From positions 37,501 through 101,500 of the forward strand of contig CAJNDS010002172.1 of the NCBI GenBank assembly GCA_905221605.1: a DNA stretch of 64,000 nt, written 5' to 3'. A model generated the notes under the pieces. It worked only from the letters and a program-made list of their open reading frames with translations, had not been told where the DNA came from and did not search any database. Positions 1-10,280 of the stretch are shown here, piece by piece. The DNA comes from Symbiodinium natans (Eukaryota > Sar > Dinophyceae > Suessiales > Symbiodiniaceae). Position 1 is the first letter of the stretch, and each line of letters starts with the position of its first letter. Both the position numbers and the translations under genes were made by a program.

Positions 1-215
1 GAGGGGGAGGGGGGGGGGGGGTTTAGGGTTTAGGGTCTAGGGTTTCAGGGTTTCAGGGTTTCAGGGTTTCAGGGTTTCAGGGTTTCAGCGTTTCAGGGTT
101 TCAGGGTTTCAGGGTTTCAGGGTTTCAGGTTTCAGGGTTTCAGGGTTTCAGGGTTTCAGGGTTTCAGGGTTTCAGGGTTTCAGGGTTTCAGGGTTTCAGG
201 GTTTCGAGGGAGGGG
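1..215. repeat. TTTCAGGG 8-mer tandem array
   Basis: About two dozen near-perfect copies of the 8-mer TTTCAGGG follow a poly-G run. This is a one-base expansion of the telomere heptamer TTTAGGG, with a few units reverted to TTTAGGG at the left edge. The uniformity suggests recent local expansion rather than a chromosome end, since complex DNA follows directly. Confidence 0.9.
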
Positions 216-527
216 GAGGGGAAGGGGGGGGGGGGGGTTTAGGGTTTGGTGCGTCGGGTTTAAGATTTCTAGGGCCTTGTTTGTGGAGGGATTGGCGTCC
301 CGGTGGTTCAGGGTTTAGTCTTTAGGGTTTACGGGGGTTAGGAGGGGCTTAGGGGGTTTACAGGGTGTAGAGTCTCGGGTTTAGGGTTTTCATAGTTTCT
401 GGGGGTTTTGGGGTCGATGGGGTTCACGCACCTGTTCTTTAAACCTATGTTTATAGTCCCTTACCGAAAAAAGGGAAATACTGTTGGGACAAAGACTTAA
501 AACAACAAAAAAGACCATTCAGACCTG
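216..527. other. G-rich degenerate telomere-like DNA, no gene seen
   Basis: The stretch opens with G-runs and scattered, mutated TTTAGGG units to about 400, then becomes AT-richer. I see no reading frame with protein-like composition and no RNA gene. It looks like decayed telomere-like array. Confidence 0.5.
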
Positions 528-622
528 GGATGTTCCCCTTTATACTGACAGTCCTTAAAAGGGGTTCTAGTACCCCCTAGTACAATCCCAACTAAGGACT
601 GCCAGCATGAGGAGGAACATCT
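528..622. mobile_element. Inverted-repeat element, family A, copy 1
   Basis: A roughly 95-bp element starts GGATGTTCCCCTTTATACTG and ends with the inverted GGAACATC. It aligns along its length with a second copy at 58049-58145, sharing internal words such as ACAGTCCTTAA and GTAGTACCC or AGTACCCCC. Two copies 57 kb apart with the same inverted ends point to a miniature transposon. No coding capacity is present. Confidence 0.65.
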
Positions 623-740
623 CAACCTTTGACTGCAAAAGCACACTACACTCTCAAGAAACCCTTAGAACCCCAAACCAAGCAACGTCAAACAGCCAGC
701 ACAAAACTCCTAGCCCCAGACCCTCAGCCCTGAACCTAAC

Positions 741-781
741 CACCCTAAACCCTAAACCCTAAACCCTAAACCCTAAACCCC
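741..781. repeat. Interstitial telomere repeat (CCCTAAA)
   Basis: About six copies of CCCTAAA, the reverse orientation of TTTAGGG, lie between AT-rich and complex DNA. It is too short to be a chromosome end. Confidence 0.9.
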
Positions 782-888
782 AAACCCACCTGCGCCAAGG
801 ACTCGGCTCCTTCGCAGGGGGTGGGTGGACATGGGATTCAATGGGTCTGGGGCTTTGGAGCAACATCTATTTCTTTGTTTGTGATTTC

Positions 889-940
889 GATATATATACA
901 TATACATATACATATATGTATTATATATATATATATATTA
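889..940. repeat. TA/CATA microsatellite at satellite edge
   Basis: A TATATACATATA-type simple repeat abuts the satellite that starts at 941. The second satellite copy is preceded by the same kind of TA repeat at 21983-22020, so the microsatellite belongs to the left end of the repeat element. Confidence 0.8.
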
Positions 941-2390
941 TGTGAGAGGGACCTTTTGGGTCCATTTCACGTATATCACTTGTATGAGGAATTTAATTTA
1001 TTTACCTATTAATTTCTTTAATTTCTTTAATTTCTGGGGCTCTCTTAGGGAAATAAATGAAATTAAAGAAATTAATTAATTTCATTAATTTCTTTAATTT
1101 CTGGGCCTCTCTGTGCGAAATTAAAGAAATTAATGAAATTAATTAATTTCTTTAATTTCTTTAATTTCATTAATTTCATTAATTTCTTTAATTTATTTTA
1201 ATTAGTCCCGTGAGCCGGGGGGGCTACCCCAATTAATTTCTTTAATTTCTTTAATTTCTGGGCCTCTCTGTGAGAAATTAAAGAAATTAAAGAAATTAAT
1301 TCCGGTAGCCCTTCGGGCTTGCGAGACTAATTAAAAGAAATTAATGAAATTAAAGAAATTAAAGAAATTAAAGAACTTAATGAAATTAATTAATTTCTTT
1401 AATTTCTTTAATTTCTGGGCCTCTCCTGTGAGAAATTAAAGAAATTAAAGAAATTAATTAATTTCATTAATTTCTTTAATTTGGGCCTCTCTGTGCGAAA
1501 TTAAAGAAATTAAAGAAATTAATTAATTTCTTTAATTTCATTAATTTCATTAATTTCTTTAATTTATTTAATTAGTCCCGTGAGCCGGGGGGGCTCCCCC
1601 AATTAATTTCTTTAATTTCTTTAGTTTATGGGCCTCTCTGTGCGAAATTAAAGAAATTAAAGAAATTAATTAATTTCTTTAATTTCATTAATTTCATTAA
1701 TTTCTTTAATTTCTTTAATTTATTTAAATTAGTCCCGTGAGCCGGGGGGGCTCCCCCAATTAATTTCTTGAATTTCTTTAATTTCTTTAGTTTATGGGCC
1801 TCTCTGTGCGAAATTAAAGAAATTAAAGAAATAAATTCCGGTAGCCCTTCGGGCTTGCGAGACTAGTTAAAAGAAATTAAAGAAATTAAAGAAATTAATG
1901 AAATTAATTAATTTCTTTAATTTCTCGAATTTCTGGGCCTCTATGTGAGAAATTAAAGAAATTAAAGAAATTAAAGAAATTAATTAATTTCATTAATTTC
2001 TTTAATTTCTGGGCCTCTCTGTGAGAAATTAATGAAATTAATTTCTGTAGTTTCTCTACTTTCAGAGCCTATCTGTGAGAAATCAAAGAAACTAAATACA
2101 TTAATCAATTTCTTTAATTTGATCAATTTCATTAATTTCTTTTATTTAAACTAATCCCGTGAGCCGGGTAATTAATTTTTGTAATTTCTTTATTTTCTAG
2201 GCCTCTCTGTGAGAAATTAAAGAAATTAACAAAAAACATCCGGTAGCCGCGTGGGGTTGCGAGACTAACTAAAAGAAATTAAAGAAAGTAATGAAATTAA
2301 TTAATTTCTCTGGCTTTTTAAATGCTAAGCCTCTCTGTGAGAAATTAGAGAAATTCAAGCAATTAACCATCCTCGTTAATTTCTTGATTT
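941..2390. repeat. AT-rich palindromic satellite, copy 1
   Basis: The array is built from alternating TTTAATTTC and GAAATTAAA blocks, which are reverse complements of each other. They are punctuated by a conserved spacer, GGCCTCTCTGTGAGAAATT, whose flanks can pair. Two GC-rich islands recur, one beginning AGTCCCGTGAGCC (about 1204, 1576, 1731, 2155) and one containing TAGCCCTTCGGGCTTGCGAG (about 1305, 1840, 2243). The two islands are imperfect reverse complements. The first 200 bp match 22021 onward almost exactly. No protein-coding capacity is visible. Confidence 0.85.
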
Positions 2391-3090
2391 TCTGGGCCTC
2401 TTTAAGCCTTCGTGCATCTTTATCGCGTTCCCTTTTCTATTTCCTTACTTTCGTGCTGAAACCATCACCCTTTAATTTCCCTTAATTTCCCCATTCATCC
2501 CTTAAAGAAAGGGACGCCTTCAAGATGTAGGAAGGATTTTTCATATAGTTGTGATAGAGACTCTCTTAATAGAGACTAATGAGTTATGTCATGTCTCATT
2601 TATCGGACAGAGAATGGCCCAGGGCGACCTTCAAAACTCTTCATTGATAGAGAAGCTATTTCGGAAAACAAACATGGTGGAGAACTCTCTCATTCCTGCA
2701 ATGTGATACAGGAGGTCTCTCATGACCTCTTGTGAGATAGAGACCGGTTGCATCAGGGAAGTTTTCCCTGGAAACCCTTTGCTATTCCCTTACTTTGGTG
2801 CTGAAACCATCACGTTCTTGTTCCTTAATGCCCCAGTAAACCCTTGGAGAAAGAGGTGTTTTCAAGATGTGGTGGGGTATCTCATGTAGGAATGTACAAT
2901 GGTTAGACACTAGCGCTCTTGCTTTCAAGAAGCAGTCTTGCAAGTAATGGCTCTGGGTTATGTCACGGGTTTGTTACGGTAATTGGCAGACTTCACAAAT
3001 ACACCCTCCATTAAATTCCCGTAGCCCTATAAACCCTACACCCTGCACGCGAATCCTGAGCCCCCTAAGACTCCTATGCCCCCTACGATG
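2391..3090. repeat. Satellite right-flank unit, diverged copies
   Basis: 2391-2560 matches the right flank of satellite copy 2 (about 25085-25250), including the words CTTTCGTGCTGAAACCATC and GACGCCTTCAAGATGTAGG. A more diverged second copy follows at about 2763-3090 and ends with ACACCCTCCATTAAA and C-rich CCCCCTAAGACTCC text, like the units at 24988-26250. The short reading frame over 2291-2485 is repeat-derived. Confidence 0.75.
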
Positions 3091-6000
3091 AGATATAGTT
3101 CATGGGAGAGCTCTTATACCGTTTATGAATGCCTTCTTCTATCTTTGAGATGAAAGAGCTCCTCTATCTTCTCATAGGAAATGAAAGAGATCCTGCATAT
3201 GAAAAGAAAAGACCCTTCGAGAAAAGTTAAAGAATTGTAACGAATCCATGTCATCAATCTTTTCATGCGTAATGAGAGCGCTCCACACTCTTAATGGGAC
3301 ATGAAAGAGCTCCTCCATTTCTTTGAAATCAAAACCTTGCTTTCTCCCTGAGTGACAAAGATCTCTTGGAAATGAGAGATCTCTGCTACCACTTTCGAAA
3401 AAATGAGCTCCTATATCTCGGAGTCGGAAAGATAAAGATGTGAAAAGGAGCCCTCCCAAACCTACGAGGCGCCAGAGCACCCGCCCGCAGCTTTTCAAGC
3501 AGGAGAAAGGCTCTTTCGTAAGGGGCGGAGGAGCTCTGTCATTCCCTCAACCAGAGGGAGGGGAGCCCTCTCATGACCTATTCAAGAGAGAGGAGATAGA
3601 AGAGCTTGCTCATTGCTCTTTAGGATGCGGAGGAGCTTTTGCACAAGAGGCAAGGAGCTCTTTTACTTCTACAAACGCATAGAAGAGCGTTTAGATGACC
3701 TGTTACGAAATAGAATAAATGCTGTCTCACGTAAGCGAGAGAGACTGATGAGTTATGCGACGCTCCATTTCAGGGACAGGCCTTCGAAACCTTCAATTAG
3801 GGTTGATCTCTCGCAAAAAGGTAAAAGAGCTATGTCATTTCCTACGAAGCGATAAGCAGCCTAGAGACAATCGGCTTCTCTCATGTTTGCTTCATGGATA
3901 GAGAAGCTTTTCTCAACCAAAACCAAAGAGACGGATCATGTCCCATTGAAAGATAGACGAGTTCTGTCTTTGTACGTTACGAGGTGGGGGAGCTCTTTCA
4001 CAAGAGGTAGGTAGAGGACTCTCTCATGTCCGGCAAAGAGATAGAGACGATCTTTCATGACCCGCTACGAGATAGAGAGCCTCTTTCATGTAAAGGGTAA
4101 GATATAGAAGAGCTTTGAGCTCCTTTACCTATCGACGGGAACTCTTATAGCTTTCATGAATGAGTTCTTGCCAGTGAACAAAGGGAGCTCTTTCACAAAG
4201 GGTAGATAGAGACCTCACTCATTTTCTGTAAAAGAAAGAGGAGGTCCCTCACGACCTGATTATTGCGAGATAGAGAAGCTATGTCATATAAAGATAAGAA
4301 ATGGTAGAGCTGAGGACTCCTCTGCCTAGTGACGGGAAATCAGTTAGATAGGACATGAGAGAACTCTCATACATTTCTTATGAATGAGTTCTTCAATCTC
4401 TGAATAGAAAATGAATGAGCTCCTGTGTCTTCGCATACGAAATGACAGTGTGGAAATGAGCTGTCTCATGACCTGTTAGGAAACAGAGGAGATAAAGAGC
4501 TTGCTCATTGCAAAAGAGGAAGCGGAGGGCTCTTGCAGAAGAGGCAAGGAGCTCCTTCACTTGCTGCAAAGATACAGAGGAGCTTTCAGATGACCTATTC
4601 AGAGATAGCGAAACTCGATCACGTAAACGATAGAGATTGAAAAGTTATGTCATGCCCCATTTCAGGGATAGAGAATGGCCTTCCAGACTTTCATTTCGAA
4701 TAAAGGAGAGATCTGTCACAGAAAGGTAGAAGAACTATTCATTTCTTATTATATCACGGGTAGACAAGCTTTTCTCAAATACAAAACCTGGCTCATGCAC
4801 CATTGAAAGATAGACGAGTTCTGTCACTCTCGATCACAAGGTGGAGGAGCTCTTTCACACGAGGTAGGTAGAGCACTCTCTCTTTTCTTGCAAAGAGATA
4901 GAGAAGATCTGTCATGACTCCATGAACCGTTACGAGATAGAGAAGCCTCTTTCGTGTAAAAGATAGGTCATGGTAGAGCTGAGAGCTCCTCTGCCTAGTG
5001 ATGGCAAACGAGAAATAGGAACCAAAGGAGATAGAAGAGGTTGCTCATTGCAAAATAGGAAGCGGAGGAGCTATTGCAGAAGAGGCAAGCAGCTCCTTCA
5101 CTTGCTGCGCAGACACAAAGGAGCTTTCAGATGACCTGTTCAGAGATAGCGAAACTCTCTCACGTAAACGATAGAGACTGATGAGTTGTGTCCCCATTCA
5201 AGGGATAGAGAATGGCCTTCCAAACTTTCATTTCGGGTAAAGAAGAGATCTGTCGCAAAAAGGTAGAAGAGCTATGTCATTTCTTATGCATCGATAAACG
5301 GCTACTCGCATGATTTCTTCATCGATAGAGAAGCAGCTATTTCTGAATAGAAATTTCACAATGGAGCTGTCTCATGTCCCAGTGAAAGATAGACGAGTTG
5401 TGGCATTTGATTTTGAGGTGAAGGAGCTCTTTCACAGAGGTAGGTAGAGGACTCTCTAATGTTCTGCAAAGAGATAGAGACAATCTTTCTTGACCCGCTA
5501 CGAGATAGAGGAGCCTCTTCCATGTAAAGGGTAGGATGTGGTAGAGCTGTGAGCTCCTCTACCTATCGACGGGAAATTAACAAGAAAGTACATTCGAGAG
5601 CTCTTACAGCTTCTATGAATGAGTTCTTGTGATTGAACAAAGGGAGCTCTTTCACAAAAGGTAGATAGAGACCTCTCTCATTTCCTGCAAAAGAAAGAGG
5701 AGGTCTCTCATGACCTATTGCGAGATAGAGAAGCTATGTCATATAAAAGATACGAAATGGTAGAGCTGAGCGCTGGTGACGGCAAATGAACTAGGTAGGA
5801 CATGAGAGAGCTCTTCTACATTGTATGAGAGATTTCTTATATCTATATCTCTTGTGAACGAGTTCTTCAATCTCTGACTAGGAGATGAATGAGCTCCTGT
5901 ATCTTCTCATACGAAATGACAGAATGGATATAAATGGTGTCCTCTAGCTGTTAACGCAACATGAAAAAACCTCCTCTATCCCCTAAAAGAGAAGGAGAGA

Positions 6001-6790
6001 GGGAAGCCCGCTCATGACCTATTAGGAACCAGAGGAGATAAAAGAGCTTGCTCATTGCAAAATAGGAAGCGGAGGGCTCTTGCAGAAGAGGCAAGGAGCT
6101 CCTTCACTTGCTGCAAAGATACAGAGGAGCTTTCAGATGACCTATTCAGAGATAGCGAAACTCTATCACGTAAACGATAGCGAGTGATGCGTTATGTCAT
6201 GTCCCATTTGATGGACAGAGAATGGCCCAGAGTGGCCTTCAAAACTCTTCATTGATAGAGAAGCTGCGAAGCTATTTCTGAAAATCGACATAGAAGAGAA
6301 CTCTCTCATTTCCTGCAGCGTGAAAAAGGAGGTCTCTCATGACCTATTGCGAGATAGAGAAATTTCAGGTAAGAGTTAGGTAATGGTAGAGCTGGGCACG
6401 CCTCTGCCTCTTGACGAGAAATGAGCTCGTGTATACTTCATGAATGCGTTCTTCTATCACTCAGATGAAAGAGCTCCTCGATCCTTCTTATAGGGCATGA
6501 AAGAAATCCTGTGTTCGAACTGAAAAGACCCTTTGAAAAAAAAAAAAAAAAGGGAAACGAATCGATGCCTTCTATCTTTTAGTGCAGAGCTTCTCACTTC
6601 TAATGCGACATGATAGAGCTCCTCTATTCTCTTGGAAATGAAACAGCTTGCGTTCTCTCCTGAGTGAAAGATGTCTCTGTCGTGGAAATGAGATCTCCTC
6701 TATGTTTCTAAGAAATGAGATAGCTCACCTCTACCTCGTAATCGGAAATGAGAGAGCCCTTCGCCCCTCTTCAGGCTATGAAACAACTTG
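3091..6790. repeat. Degenerate AGAGCTCTTTCA/GATAGAGA repeat field
   Basis: Nearly 4 kb consists of diverged units of roughly 20-25 bp built around GATAGAGAAGCTCTTTCATG, in both orientations. Larger blocks recur: GAAGCGGAG..CTATTGCAGAAGAGGCAAG-type blocks at about 4517, 5058 and 6067, and TGACCCGCTACGAGATAGAG at about 4057 and 5487. Reading frames here (for example 3440-3855) are by-products of the repeats. I see no conserved protein. Confidence 0.7.
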
Positions 6791-6867
6791 TCTATCTCTT
6801 ACTTCAAAGTGTGCTAGAGCTACATGGCTGCACTTGCTGGCGCCGGTGCACACACAGACCAAACCTT

Positions 6868-7025
6868 CACTATTACTGTTACTACTACTAATACTATTAC
6901 TAGTATTATTACTATTCCTATTCCTATTACTATTCCTAGTACTATTATTATTCCTATTACAATTACGGTCAGTATTATTATACTCATAGTAATATTAACA
7001 TTATTATTATTATTGCACTACTACT
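6868..7025. repeat. ACT/ATT/CCT-type microsatellite
   Basis: An imperfect triplet and hexamer repeat of ACTATT, ACTACT and TATTCC words. Reading frames across it give low-complexity Thr/Ile or Leu runs and are not credible genes. Confidence 0.85.
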
Positions 7026-7042
7026 GAAAGAAGAACCAGCCG

Positions 7043-7092
7043 TGAAATAGACCCTAAAGGTCTCGGCCACATATATATATATATACATATTG
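7043..7092. repeat. GACCCTAAAGGTC hairpin plus TA repeat, copy 1
   Basis: GAAATAGACCCTAAAGGTC followed by TCGGCCACA and then a TA microsatellite is repeated nearly identically at 44380-44422. GACC and GGTC can pair around the loop CTAAA. In both places a microsatellite lies just upstream, so this may be the end of a short interspersed element. Confidence 0.6.
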
Positions 7093-7344
7093 TTTGAATA
7101 CAGTGTGTCTATACATATGTATACATATATACAGAATATAGCCTACTATATAATAGCATAAAAATCATGGATACGAGCCCTGTGTTGCAACTTGCGTGCT
7201 CATAGAAGCAAAGGGGTGCTTGGAGCTCAAGGGTTCAGCGGGCCGAACTCCCGAACCCTTCAAACCCTTTGAAGCCTCCAAACCCTCTAAACTCTCTAAA
7301 GCCTCTGAACCCTCGGAACCCTACAACCCTAAACCCTCTTAGAC

Positions 7345-7442
7345 CCTGTAACCCTAAACCCTAAACCCTAAACCCTAAACCCTAAACCCTAAACCCTAAA
7401 CGCTAAACCCTAAACCCTAAACCCTAAACCCTAAACCCTAAA
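7345..7442. repeat. Interstitial telomere repeat (CCCTAAA)
   Basis: About 13 copies of CCCTAAA, preceded by a degenerate zone of AACCCTCTAAA-like words from 7250. A short TTTAGGG block in the opposite orientation follows at 7575-7612. Confidence 0.95.
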
Positions 7443-7713
7443 TTAAACCTTAAACCTGCTTCGGACTCCAGGTCCCGCATCGAAAATTTGGGCCCTGAGC
7501 AGCCTCGTAAAACCCTGAACCCTGCCCAGAGCGACGTTCGCAAGCCCAGAAACCCACAGCACCTTAGATCAAGTTGGGGGTTTAGGGTTTAGGGTTTGGG
7601 GTTTAGGGCTTAGGGGAAGCACTTTAAGCCTGCGACTTGCACTCCGAGCTTTCTTGGACTCTTGGCGCCCTGCTGGCGAGTCGCTGCCTCCCAAAAATTG
7701 GACACCAAGGCAC

Positions 7714-7813
7714 NNNNNNNNNNNNNNNNNNNNNNNNNNNNNNNNNNNNNNNNNNNNNNNNNNNNNNNNNNNNNNNNNNNNNNNNNNNNNNNNNNNNNNN
7801 NNNNNNNNNNNNN
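7714..7813. other. Assembly gap of 100 N
   Basis: Exactly 100 undetermined bases, a conventional scaffold-join length, so the true distance is unknown. Repeat-rich DNA lies to the left and low-copy DNA to the right. Confidence 0.99.
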
Positions 7814-8299
7814 TCCTTACCTTCAAACCAGTAACCAGATGCTTTTGCAATCCAGGCATACCTTTACAATTGGAGGCAAGCTAGGGTCGAGAAATGCACC
7901 GGTATGTTGAACTAGAATTCTCACCTGCTGAGCCCCCCAGCTTCAACAGGCAGGCCAAGGGCACGCCAACATCAAGGAGAACAAATCTGTATAACATGAG
8001 CCCGAGGCCCCTCAAATCAATCGTATGTTGCAATATACCTCTGGTACTTGGTTCTTATACCGACCGACGCCAAAAGTAGCTCCTAACTCGCGTCCAGGTG
8101 GCCGCAAGGTATCAGAAACTAGCTTCTTGCTAATATTTGTTTTCTTGGCCGACGGCTGCGCCTTCGTTTGCGAGCCCTCTCTGGACTCATGAGGCTTCCC
8201 CGAGTTTGGCTCAGAGTTTTCTCAGAATTGCTGGCTGCCGCACCTCAAAAAACTCCTAAACCCTAAGCCCCGAAGAAAACGTTTGCGCGCTCGCTTTAC
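7814..8299. other. Low-copy DNA downstream of the TTL-like gene, no clear exon
   Basis: Base composition is like the genic DNA to the right, but no reading frame here has convincing protein composition or flanking splice sites. Later exons of the minus-strand gene at 8300-9690 could lie here or across the gap. Confidence 0.4.
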
Positions 8300-9690
8300 G
8301 TCATGTAGCTTTCCAGCAGCTGCCCCGACACGGTAGGAAAATCGAGCTGTAGCAAAGGCCACGCCTGCTCTGCTGACTGCAGCAGCAGGAGGTACGTCTC
8401 GGAGCTCTCCTCGAACCTACCCAGTTCCAGACTTAGAGGTGGACCCTGATGTGTTGGCAATCTTGCTGTATCAGCCGAGGAGCCAGTCATGCCGAACCTG
8501 CACGTCAAAATCCACGCTGAGACGGTCGTACCTCGCACCGTGCACGATCAAGACGCCTCGTTCGTGGAGATAGATGCGCTTCTGGTGCACCTCACATGGT
8601 GGATTCAACATCCTGCCTTTGTGCTGTGCGTGTGAATATACATGCGGCAAGTGAGGGCGAGCCACCACGAAATAATATCGGATTACAAACTTCCGGTCGT
8701 CAATGAGTTCGAGATCCTCCGTGCGCAATCAGCTCTCAAGACCCAACGCCAACGTGCCCTGCTGCCCAATATGCATACCCGCCACTACCGAACGTCCTGC
8801 ACTGCACGCTGAACGATGTACTCTGATGGCAGTTCATTTTGACACAAGTCCTGTGCAGCACGCACTGTTTGTCGGTCATGCCGGACGAGAACGTGAACAT
8901 CAAAGCGGCCTCACATGAATACCCTAAAACCCCAAACCTCTATGATACGCCGTGCGTGCTTGGCAAGGTTGCCTCGCGGCTCAGCACGCGGATTCCACGG
9001 CCACCGCTCTGCTCCGGCAGCTTGGCAAAAAAGATCGCATCAGGTTCTGAGCTGGTCGCCTGGGTACCGGGGCGAAGGATTCCAAGATGTTGCTGCATGA
9101 AAAAGTTGAAAACGTCTCCTCTTCTTTCTTCAATCCACTTCATGCGAGAGATAGGCCTCCAAGGCCTCCGAAGCGGAGAAGTATGTGGCGGCAAAGACGT
9201 TGGGGCAGTCGAACTCGCGCAGGCGGAGCTCCAGCCCGCGCTTGTGATCATAGACATCGGTTGCACCTGAACCCGGAACCCCCCCACATAAACCGATCGA
9301 ATCTAGTTTAGGATCCTATTTGGGTTCGCCGATCTTGTTTTGGCAACTTCCTTCTCAGACCTCGATCAATTAGCCGCACCAGGCGGGAATAGCTGCCCAT
9401 GTCAGGGAGAACCTTGCCACCGAACGTGTCGAAGTATGTGAAGACGGAGTTCTCAGAATATCCTCACTTGGCAGTGCGAATCAACTAGATGGTTGATCTC
9501 GAATCGGTTGAACCGCTTGCTTAACTGTCACTTTGGACTAGCAGAAGTCCGCGGGCTACTTTCCTGAAACACAGATACGGAAATACCGTGATTGATCCGA
9601 CGGGGTGCCCGGATACTTCGCAGCCAGCTCGTGCGTTGCGTCGGAGAAGGCTTTCCGACCACGATTTGCAAAGTAGCGAAAGCCACCGAC
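8300..9690 (-). CDS. Tubulin tyrosine ligase-like (TTL) domain protein, partial, multi-exon
   Basis: Six minus-strand coding islands form a partial gene. Exons with matching phase are 9690-9579, 9462-9361 and 9266 to about 9150; a further piece is about 9046-8980, then 8716-8498 and about 8420-8300. Most acceptors read AG|G, and clean donors are seen at 9578, 9360, 8497 and 8299. The fourth piece carries FFAKLPEQSGGRGIRV, which fits the ATP-grasp K-P-x-x-GRGI signature of TTL enzymes. The fifth carries LIDDRKFVIRYYFVV and later RIYLHERGVLIV..ARYD, matching the TTL 'RKFDIR-YV' and 'R-YLY--G---F---YD' blocks. TTL-like enzymes ligate amino acids (Tyr, Glu or Gly) to tubulin tails. Start and end lie outside what I can trace, and the junction between the third and fourth pieces is unresolved (short intron or frameshift). 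Another ATP-grasp ligase is the main alternative. Confidence 0.55.
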
Positions 9691-9699
9691 CTGGCGTGG

Positions 9700-10090
9700 C
9701 GTTTCGCATCAGCGATGGTTTCAATAAAGTGCACTCAAGGATGCTTTCCATGCATGGCCATGCCGGCAGAGCGCGTGCGTGATCTGTGTAGTTCGCGGCA
9801 GACAGACGGAGCGGTGGGGGTGGGCGGACGGACACGGCGAATCGTCTGGCGTGGCGTGGCGACTACTTACTTCGCAGACGAGCATTGCCGGGCATCCTCG
9901 CAGACGAGCATTGCCGGGCATCCACCTATCACGACCAGATTTTGAGGGTGCTGGGCGTGTCCCTGCAGGACAGGCCAGAAGAATCGTGAAGTTGCGCGAC
10001 GCGCTGCGCAGCTCGCATTTGGTTGCTCGTAGAGTCTTCCGGGAGAAAGACTCTCAGAATGCGCAGAAGCTGGATTGTTGAGTGCTCCTG
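9700..10090. other. Intergenic or intronic DNA, nothing firm
   Basis: A near-perfect 27-bp tandem duplication, CGCAGACGAGCATTGCCGGG plus CATCCTC or CATCCAC, lies at about 9873-9926. Several overlapping short frames exist on both strands, but none shows a domain or consistent splice sites. Upstream exons of the TTL-like gene may lie here. Confidence 0.35.
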
Positions 10091-10091
10091 C

Positions 10092-10276
10092 TTTATGCAC
10101 CTCCGTTCTTGCGATCGTCAGATATGACGACACGAGCAAAGTGCGCGCGCCATCCATTTCCATGCCTTTGAATGCTACCACAGTCGCACAAGGGCCGTGA
10201 CTTCCCACTATGCAGCTCGATCAGCTCCTGCCCGCAACCAATAAACTGCAAAGAAACATCATGTCGCCTGTCAGCA
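10092..10276 (-). CDS. AP2-like DNA-binding domain exon, fragment
   Basis: A minus-strand exon begins after a GACAG|GCGAC acceptor and reads through GQELIELHSGKSRPLCDC and GSIQRHGNGWRAHFARVV. The G-x-I-x-R-x-G-x-GWRA core resembles the AP2/ERF-type DNA-binding repeat that is expanded in dinoflagellates, a three-strand sheet docked on DNA. Only the first half of such a domain is present; the frame closes just after DDRKNGGA, where an intron would be expected. I could not find the following exon with confidence. Function as a DNA-binding regulator is inference from this one motif. Confidence 0.35.
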
Positions 10277-10280
10277 GCAA

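Noticed and set aside
1-215. True chromosome end at the window start
   Set aside because: The array is TTTCAGGG rather than TTTAGGG, is short, and many equal or longer arrays occur internally.
3440-3855. Overlapping plus-strand frames in the AGAGCT repeat field
   Set aside because: The DNA is a degenerate repeat in both orientations and the frames share no domain.
9873-9926. 27-bp tandem duplication as an attachment site
   Set aside because: It is a simple local duplication with no integrase or element nearby.
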